Assembly: GCA_016934645.1 (NCBI GenBank)
Contig: JAFGSL010000661.1
Coordinates: 1-12,187 of the forward strand
Origin: Anaerolineae bacterium
GTDB lineage: Bacteria; Chloroflexota; Anaerolineae; B4-G1; SLSP01
Reading direction: 5' to 3'
Length of the DNA: 12,187 bases
Shown: positions 7,192 to 12,187 of the stretch, piece after piece
How the letters are laid out: every line of letters begins with the position of its first letter
How positions within the stretch are numbered: position 1 is the stretch's first letter
The notes under the pieces: model-generated
The model's database searches: none
Told to the model about the DNA's origin: nothing
What the model saw: the letters and a program-made list of their open reading frames with translations, nothing else
Position numbers and translations under genes: made by a program

Positions 7192-7207
7192 GCTGAGTCT
7201 GCTCAGC
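7192..7207 (-). promoter_or_regulatory. Hairpin just upstream of the ribosome binding site
   Basis: GCTGAG (7192-7197), a 4-nt loop TCTG, then CTCAGC (7202-7207) form a perfect 6-bp stem. It lies 16 nt upstream of the Shine-Dalgarno site and directly after the long-range helix of the leader. No T-run follows, so it is not a terminator by itself. Confidence 0.5.
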
Positions 7208-7208
7208 T

Positions 7209-7306
7209 ACCCTTGCGAAGGTTACAAATAAGGCTATATATAGCCCTATGACTTCGTCAGGCCAAAGCCCCTTCTGCCCAAAATCCGCGTAAAACCTTCG
7301 CAGGGT
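7209..7306 (-). promoter_or_regulatory. Structured 5' leader candidate (long-range helix with internal hairpin)
   Basis: In the transcribed orientation the arm ACCCTGCGAAGGTT (7306-7293) pairs with AACCTTCGCAAGGGT (7223-7209) to give 14 base pairs with one bulged A. The enclosed 69 nt contain the perfect 14-nt palindrome GGCTATATATAGCC (7232-7245), able to form a GGCTA/TAGCC stem with a TATA loop. A closing helix around internal hairpins, placed between a promoter and a strong ribosome binding site, is the architecture of a riboswitch or protein-binding leader. I do not recognise the conserved core of any known riboswitch class. The helix itself is seen in the sequence; the regulatory role is inferred. 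Confidence 0.5.
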
Positions 7307-7328
7307 TAGAGTGCCCGCACACGATCTT

Positions 7329-7356
7329 ATTGTAGCACATACTTTGTAACATACAA
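7329..7356 (-). promoter_or_regulatory. Extended -10 sigma-70-like promoter for the small protein and polysaccharide operon
   Basis: On the minus strand TTGTAT (7356-7351) is followed by a 16-nt spacer and TACAAT (7334-7329). A TG one base before the -10 (TGCTACAAT) makes it an extended -10 element. Five of six -10 bases match the consensus. The start of transcription would fall near 7322, giving a leader of about 165 nt before the ATG at 7157. The rest of the 7307-7445 gap shows only a weak TAACC/GGTTA hairpin (7390-7404). Confidence 0.5.
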
Positions 7357-7445
7357 CCATCAGGGGAGGCTGTGCACACACTTGGTTTCTAACCTAACTG
7401 GTTATACATACTTGCCAACGGCTTTCTTGAGGCAGACCCTATCAT

Positions 7446-10400
7446 CTAATCGCTGATCGTGAACAGTTCCCCCGCGCTGCGTCCCCGCACGTCGGGGAAG
7501 TACATCTCGCTCGCGGTGGCGGGCAGTACGTGATACTCGCCAGGAATCGCCGCGCGCAGGAAGTAGTGCACCTCGTACGTCCCCGCTGCAAGCCACCGGT
7601 CGTAGAAGACGGCGCGCTCGTCCCGCAGTTCCTCGTGATCAAAGGTAGGCCACCACCACCCGCTGCCTGTATCGACCCGCCGCGTTTCGAGCTGCGTCCC
7701 ATCCTGGATTTCGGTATTGAGGGTGGGGTCCACCGGCTCCGTCCCTGCCGGATAGAAATCCTCAACGACGAGATAGTGGCGCGTACGTGGCAGGATCAGC
7801 GTCAGGCGCACTTCTATCAGGTCGCCAGGTTGTGCGGATGTCACGGGCGTACAGTCCCCGAAGTTCTCGTTCCACGCCAGGGTGTCGAGCGTGCCTTCGA
7901 CGGCGCAGTATTGGCGCTGGATGGTGATGCCGCGGCTTTCTGCTTCGAGTTGCTCCACCGGACGGTAGATCGACAGGTTAGCGCTGTAGTACAGCGTGCC
8001 GTTGCCCTCGCCGCGTGAGATTTCTACCGCGTTTGGCCACTCGCGCAGCAGTTCGCTCACCGGGATAGTGACTTCAACGGGATCGCGTAGATTCTCCGGT
8101 GTAACCTGACCCTCGGCGCGCGATTCTGCGTTGACCGCCGCGCCCCAGGCGTAATCGGCGTGCTGCCCGGCAGCCCCCAGTTCGCCGGTAGCGAGCATCA
8201 CGTCGGTAAGGGCAATGATGGACCAAGCGGTTTCCTGTGTCGTCTCCCAGCGGTCGGCGGTACGGGCGATCATGAGCCAGCGGGTGACCTGCGGGATCAA
8301 CGGATCGTCGGGCGCGAGCCGGGCCAGCGCGTCCAGCGCTACAGCGGTTGCGCGCGTCGACGTGACCCAGTATTCCGCGCCCGCGTCTGCGCGGTCGCCC
8401 GCGTCTGCGCGGTCGCTTTCCCAGTGCGCGCCTCTGGCAGTGATCTCGGCGTCGGTGCGGAGATCCTCCAGCAGCGTTGCCACACGCGGATCGGTGGGAT
8501 CCTTCAGCCCCAGGGCCAGCGCCAGGTATGCGCGACCGGTCACGTCGAGCCGGTCACGTGCTTCGAACAGTGTCTCATCTGCGCCTGCGGGCCATTCGCG
8601 GCTCGCTTCGGCCATCACGTACAGCGCGAAGGGCTGCGGGAGGCTGCGTACCTCGCGCTTTAGCGCATTGGTCAGAGCGCGATCCAGGTATTCCAGAGCA
8701 CGGTGTAGCACGTTCTCGCTGATGGCGAATCCGGCGCGTTGTGTCTGGATCAGTGCGAAGGCAACGTAGGCCGTCACCTGTGTGTCGCTCCTGTCTCTCC
8801 ACCAACCCCAACCGTCGTCGTCCATCTGCCGGGCATAGAGTTCGGTCAACGCCTCCGTGATCAGGTTTTGCAGTTTCGCTTCTAGTTCGGGGTTGGGGAC
8901 ACCTAATGACCGGAGTGCCTGGTAGCTGACGATGTTGGGCAGGAAGCGGCTGACCAATTGCTCGGTGCAGGCGTGCGGGAAGTATTCGAGGTACGTGAGT
9001 CCCTCGGTCATCCCGGCCGCCAGCGTAGGCTCCAGGCGTACGGTCAGTAGACTATCCGGACCGGCGTCCTCCGGGATGACGACGGCTTCCAGTCGCGACC
9101 CGGCCTCGGTGAGCGCGCCGGAGGTGCTAAAGACGGCCGGTGTTTCGTAGCGGTAAATGGGCAGCGCGTGATCGGATTCGCGGCCCACGCTGGGACGTGC
9201 GGCATCATTATATCCGCCGCCAGCAGCGCTGAAAGTGAGCCACGCCAGGTCTTCACCCGCAGGCACTGCCACTGCCCAACTTACCCGTACCTGCCCGTGC
9301 GCCGGAATGGAGATTGAGGGATTGGGAGATTGGGAGATTTGAAGATTCGTCTCCAAATCCACCGTAATGCCCAAATTGGCGTCTGTATTGTTGTGGATGA
9401 TGGCAGCGACTTCGACACGGTCTCCGGCGACAAAGAAACGCGGCGTGACCGGGCGCACAAACAGCGGTTTGCTAACGACAAATTCTGTCGAGGTCTGCCC
9501 TACCAACGTGTCGGCGGTGACGGCGCGCGCGTCGGCAACCCAGGTGGTGAGCGAGTCGGGCAGGTCGAGGCTCACCTGTACGGTGCCATCCGCGCCAGTT
9601 TTTAGGTGCGCTTCCCACAGTGCGGTATCGGGATAGTCCTGGCGCACGTCAGCCACATAGGCGGCACCTCCGCCCCCACCACCGACGCCGCCCATAAGCA
9701 TTTCTTTCGCCAAGTTATCGGCGGTCCGCTTCAGGGCCTCGATGTTGGCGGCGGTGCGGTTGAAGAGCGCAATCAGCCCATCGCCAGTGAAGACGCCCAG
9801 CGGGCGCGGCTTGTAGAAGGCTTCCAGCAGCGTTGGCGCGTTGGGATCGGCGAGCGCGAGTACGGCCTTGTCGACGATTGCCAGCGCGACCTCAGCCTGC
9901 ACCGGCTGCCCACGATAATCCAGGGCGCGGATGGTGAGCGTAGCCCGGTCACCGGGTTCGTAGGTGTCACGGTCGGGCGTTACCTCAACGGTCAGCGTTT
10001 TCTCGACCGGCTCCACCTTGAGTTCTACCATGCCGATACGGACGTCGGGCACCGGGTTGGTGGCATCTACGCCCTTGACGGCGACGAAGGAGACGACGAT
10101 GTTGGGCACGTAGGCCTCCGCAATCGGGATTTCGATGAGTGGGTTAGTCTCCGTGGCAGTGAAGCGTTGCACGGAAAGGATTCCGCCGCGCTCGATCGTC
10201 AACAGCACCTCGTAAGGTGCAGTGAAGGGGATGGGGATGAGTATGCGCGCTGTATCGCCGATGCGGTAAGATTCAGCATCCGCCACGGGCTTGATCTGCC
10301 CTTCGGGCATCTGCCAGGCGGCAGCCTCCGGGCCACTCACCCACAGGTACGTCTCGCTGCGCACTGTTTTTCCATCGCGATCCTGGCTTTCGGCGAGGAC

Positions 10401-12187
10401 GATGTAGGGCCCGCTGCGCGGTGGTGTGAGCGTGATCTCGGTTTTGCCTGCCCCGTCGGTGGTGACGGTAAGTGTGTCCACGATCTCGTCGGTGTGCATC
10501 CACGTGGGTTCCCCAAAAGGTTCTTTCGCCGGGATGTAGTTCCAGGTGCGCCGTGCCAGCGAAACCGTCACATCCTGCCCACTGATGGGCTGCGCATCCC
10601 AATCCAGCGCCAGCAGATCGACGAAAGTCTCTTGGCTTGCCTGCGCCACCCAGGAACGCGGCTTGAGGCCGATGTAGAAGCGCGTCGCGTGGACGGTCAA
10701 CGCGCCCTCGTTGGTGACGGGGAAGCCCGCTTCGTCGGTGATGGTCGCCGCGATGCTCCAGCTTTGCGAGCCGATGGTTGTGGCATTGTCGCTGAGAGCC
10801 TCTAGTATGGCAGGTAGCTCCAAAAGGAACCGCCCTGCACTGTCGGTCACGGCATCGCCCTCGGCGATCACTTTGGGCTCGTAGTATCCCATCCAGCCGA
10901 CATCACCCGCGCTCCAGTTCCACCAGCCGGGCACATCGGGCAAAAAGCTGAACGGCGTGGCGCGTGCGATCCAGTGAATGCTTGCATTGCTGACCGGGCC
11001 GCCGGAGTAGTACTGGGCCTCGATCAATGCGCGCAGCGATTCGCCATCCACTATGGACGCTTGTTCAGGCGTCACCGTCACCTCGAATTCCGGTTTGCGG
11101 TAAGCCGCCACGGTGAAGTTGAGGCTCCATATGCGATCCGGCTCACTGGGCATCGTGGCTTCCAAGACGTAAGCTCCGAGTAATGCGTCTGCTGCCAATG
11201 GGAGTTCGCCAGAGAAGGTGCCCATCTCGTTGACCGTCATCTGGGTTTGCGTCACGATTTCCCAATTCGGGTTGCGCATCGTGATGTCAACCGTTTGTCC
11301 GGCGGGTGGGAGCGTGTAGCGCGCGTCGTTGTCAGAACGGAGCACGCCCTTGAATATGACGGATTGCGCGGGGCGGTAAATGGGCCGGTCCGTTTGCAGG
11401 TAGACTTGGTACGCTGTTGGGCGTAGATACTCGGTCTGGAGATCGAAATCCCATGGGGAGACGCCCTGATTCCAGTCCCTGCGTGCGACGCCGAAGCCCG
11501 GCTGGCCTGGCATTCCGGTGACGGCGGTGTAGTTATCCCATTGCTCCTGCTGTATGGGGATGGCGAACCGGGCGATGCCGTCGGCGTCCGTCACGCCAGT
11601 GCCGATTTCGTTCCCATAGCGGTCAAGCAGGCGAACAGGTGCGCCTTCGGCAGGCTGCGCGCTGCGCAGGTCCGTGACCCAGACGAGGGCCTCGGAAGCG
11701 CCCATTTTGAGCGTGACATGCCGATCCACGATAGCGAAGCGCAGGCTTGTGCTCCACCAATACTCTGTGCCGGGTATGGTCCAATCGATGTAGTAGTAGC
11801 CTGTGGGCAGCGGGTTGCCGTCCTCGGTCAGGTCGACGGGGATGAGGGCGGTTTTGTTCGGCTGGCTATCCAGCGCCAAAGTCCATTGGCGGAGGGCAGA
11901 CCGCGGCGCGCCCTCGTAATCCAGGAACCCGTATTCCTCCATGATCGAGAGTGTGAGGGCGACGCGGGGGGCGTTGACGGCGGCGAAATAGAGTCGTGCC
12001 GGCTCCGCGGCATCGAGGGCAATGGTGCTTTGGTGTGTTGCAGCGATGAAGATGATCGGCATGTCGCCGCCGGTGAAGCACGCGGTGCTTTCCTCAGTGA
12101 TGGTGTTACCGTAAAGGTCGGTGATGCCGGGCTGCACGGTGAGACAATACTCCATACCGGGGGTTTTGTCCCAATTGATATAGGCAA
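7446..12187 (-). CDS. Bacterial alpha-2-macroglobulin family protein, thioester type (5' end outside window)
   Basis: The frame stays open through the window edge (12156-12187 encode in-frame residues), so the Met at 12155 is internal and over 1,570 residues are C-terminal. Numbering below starts at that Met. The start resembles the end of an SbsA-like Ig domain (CLTVQPGITDLYGNTI). Macroglobulin domains follow, with an MG2 hallmark 'VYLQTDRPIYRP' near 250, a bait-region-type domain near 625-765 ending 'ALAIVDKAVLAL', and an A2M domain (VRQDYPDTALW near 835, LPDSLTTWVADAR near 870). The thioester domain carries 'CTEQ' (Cys1063), 'DDDGWGWW' and 'TTQETAWSIIALTD'. A C-terminal MG10-like domain follows from about 1450. 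Known family members trap or block attacking proteases at the cell envelope. No pbpC partner lies downstream; signal peptide or lipobox cannot be seen. Confidence 0.97.
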   Translation of the reverse strand, partial: AYINWDKTPGMEYCLTVQPGITDLYGNTITEESTACFTGGDMPIIFIAATHQSTIALDAAEPARLYFAAVNAPRVALTLSIMEEYGFLDYEGAPRSALRQWTLALDSQPNKTALIPVDLTEDGNPLPTGYYYIDWTIPGTEYWWSTSLRFAIVDRHVTLKMGASEALVWVTDLRSAQPAEGAPVRLLDRYGNEIGTGVTDADGIARFAIPIQQEQWDNYTAVTGMPGQPGFGVARRDWNQGVSPWDFDLQTEYLRPTAYQVYLQTDRPIYRPAQSVIFKGVLRSDNDARYTLPPAGQTVDITMRNPNWEIVTQTQMTVNEMGTFSGELPLAADALLGAYVLEATMPSEPDRIWSLNFTVAAYRKPEFEVTVTPEQASIVDGESLRALIEAQYYSGGPVSNASIHWIARATPFSFLPDVPGWWNWSAGDVGWMGYYEPKVIAEGDAVTDSAGRFLLELPAILEALSDNATTIGSQSWSIAATITDEAGFPVTNEGALTVHATRFYIGLKPRSWVAQASQETFVDLLALDWDAQPISGQDVTVSLARRTWNYIPAKEPFGEPTWMHTDEIVDTLTVTTDGAGKTEITLTPPRSGPYIVLAESQDRDGKTVRSETYLWVSGPEAAAWQMPEGQIKPVADAESYRIGDTARILIPIPFTAPYEVLLTIERGGILSVQRFTATETNPLIEIPIAEAYVPNIVVSFVAVKGVDATNPVPDVRIGMVELKVEPVEKTLTVEVTPDRDTYEPGDRATLTIRALDYRGQPVQAEVALAIVDKAVLALADPNAPTLLEAFYKPRPLGVFTGDGLIALFNRTAANIEALKRTADNLAKEMLMGGVGGGGGGAAYVADVRQDYPDTALWEAHLKTGADGTVQVSLDLPDSLTTWVADARAVTADTLVGQTSTEFVVSKPLFVRPVTPRFFVAGDRVEVAAIIHNNTDANLGITVDLETNLQISQSPNPSISIPAHGQVRVSWAVAVPAGEDLAWLTFSAAGGGYNDAARPSVGRESDHALPIYRYETPAVFSTSGALTEAGSRLEAVVIPEDAGPDSLLTVRLEPTLAAGMTEGLTYLEYFPHACTEQLVSRFLPNIVSYQALRSLGVPNPELEAKLQNLITEALTELYARQMDDDGWGWWRDRSDTQVTAYVAFALIQTQRAGFAISENVLHRALEYLDRALTNALKREVRSLPQPFALYVMAEASREWPAGADETLFEARDRLDVTGRAYLALALGLKDPTDPRVATLLEDLRTDAEITARGAHWESDRADAGDRADAGAEYWVTSTRATAVALDALARLAPDDPLIPQVTRWLMIARTADRWETTQETAWSIIALTDVMLATGELGAAGQHADYAWGAAVNAESRAEGQVTPENLRDPVEVTIPVSELLREWPNAVEISRGEGNGTLYYSANLSIYRPVEQLEAESRGITIQRQYCAVEGTLDTLAWNENFGDCTPVTSAQPGDLIEVRLTLILPRTRHYLVVEDFYPAGTEPVDPTLNTEIQDGTQLETRRVDTGSGWWWPTFDHEELRDERAVFYDRWLAAGTYEVHYFLRAAIPGEYHVLPATASEMYFPDVRGRSAGELFTISD
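8379..8414 (-). repeat. In-frame 18-bp tandem duplication in the A2M gene
   Basis: Two identical 18-nt copies (8379-8396 and 8397-8414) encode DRADAG-DRADAG at about residues 1248-1259. They fall in the variable loop of the thioester domain between 'GAHWES' and 'AEYWVTSTRATAVALDAL'. The exact nucleotide identity suggests a recent replication-slippage duplication. Confidence 0.9.
8958..8969 (-). other. Thioester motif CTEQ codons
   Basis: The minus strand encodes Cys-Thr-Glu-Gln within 'YFPHACTEQLVSRFLP'. CxEQ is the established internal thioester motif of alpha-2-macroglobulins and complement C3, in which the Cys and Gln side chains link. Both residues are intact, so covalent capture of a target is expected. 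Bacterial homologues that lost the motif exist, so its retention is informative. Confidence 0.93.
9313..9344 (-). repeat. Octamer simple repeat inside the A2M coding sequence
   Basis: On the plus strand four consecutive 8-nt words (ATTGAGGG, ATTGGGAG, ATTGGGAG, ATTTGAAG) run into a further ATT at 9345. On the coding strand the unit is CTCCCAAT. The repeat encodes 'LQISQSPNPSIS' at about residues 938-949, between beta strands of a macroglobulin domain (VDLETN before, IPAHGQVRVSW after). Since 8 is not a multiple of 3 the peptide period is 8 residues. Confidence 0.8.
9666..9692 (-). other. Glycine-rich linker in the A2M protein, possible bait/hinge segment
   Basis: Nine codons encode GGVGGGGGG (about residues 822-830), just before 'VADVRQDYPDTALW', where the A2M domain begins. 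The preceding 60 residues (about 765-821) are not an obvious beta-domain and contain scattered Arg and Lys ('FNRTAANIEALKRTADNLAKEM'). A flexible exposed segment here is where a protease-sensitive bait could lie. The position is inferred by analogy. Confidence 0.55.

Noticed and set aside
7154..7381. Minus-strand 75-codon GTG frame ending in an ATGA overlap with the small protein gene
   Set aside because: It has no ribosome binding site and no family resemblance, it runs through the promoter and inverted repeats, and its C-terminal codons are just the Shine-Dalgarno repeat. The leader interpretation explains the region better.
7390..7404. TAACC-AGTTA-GGTTA hairpin downstream of the A2M stop as a terminator
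   Set aside because: The stem is only five pairs, mostly A/T, with no following T-run. A Rho-dependent or unseen end is as likely.
8378..8416. CRISPR-like or regulatory direct repeat
   Set aside because: There are only two head-to-tail copies without spacers, in frame within a coding sequence. A slippage duplication explains it.
9606..10805. Plus-strand open frame of 399 codons opposite the A2M gene
   Set aside because: It lies wholly antisense to a gene with clear family motifs. The translation lacks recognisable domains and is rich in Gly, Arg, His and Asp, as expected from reading a GC-rich gene backwards.

Overview
The window holds seven genes, all on the minus strand, so transcription runs from high to low coordinates. 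It is moderately GC-rich and densely coded. No tRNA, rRNA, CRISPR array, insertion sequence or phage gene is visible. The probable source is a Chloroflexota (Anaerolineae-like) bacterium. This rests on the Thr/Pro 'TPTATP' linker of the small secreted protein, a very large thioester-type bacterial alpha-2-macroglobulin, and short degenerate 7-8 nt simple repeats both between and within genes. The assignment is an inference by style, not proof.

Layout in transcription order. (1) 12187-7446: the C-terminal 1,580 or so codons of an alpha-2-macroglobulin (A2M) family protein with an intact CTEQ thioester motif; its 5' end lies outside the window. (2) 7445-7158: a 288-nt gap with a good extended -10 promoter followed by a leader of about 165 nt. 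The leader can fold into a 14-bp long-range helix enclosing a smaller hairpin, then a second hairpin, then a very strong ribosome binding site. (3) 7157-6852: a 101-residue protein with a signal peptide, a Thr/Pro linker and a C-terminal membrane anchor. (4) 6798-101: five genes of a surface-polysaccharide locus.

The polysaccharide genes are, in order: a membrane-anchored FlaA1/CapD/WbpM-type nucleotide-sugar 4,6-dehydratase/epimerase (6798-4876); an FdtD/WxcM-like fusion of an N-acyltransferase and a 3,4-ketoisomerase (4782-3808); a Wzx-type flippase (3811-2234, overlapping the previous gene by 4 nt); a family-5-type nucleotidyltransferase-like protein (2170-965); and a Wzm-type ABC-2 permease (955-101, only 9 nt after the preceding stop). 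Tight spacing and one stop/start overlap suggest one operon, probably driven from the 7329-7356 promoter. The enzymes imply an N-acetylated amino-deoxyhexose, plausibly a dTDP-3-acetamido-3,6-dideoxyhexose. The matching aminotransferase, the dTDP-glucose dehydratase, the glycosyltransferases and the ABC ATPase (Wzt) are not in the window and would be expected to the left of position 1 or elsewhere.

The most interesting items are the structured leader between A2M and the small membrane protein, the small protein itself with its LPPSG-membrane-basic tail, an octamer simple repeat in frame inside the A2M gene, and the presence of both a flippase and an ABC permease in one operon.
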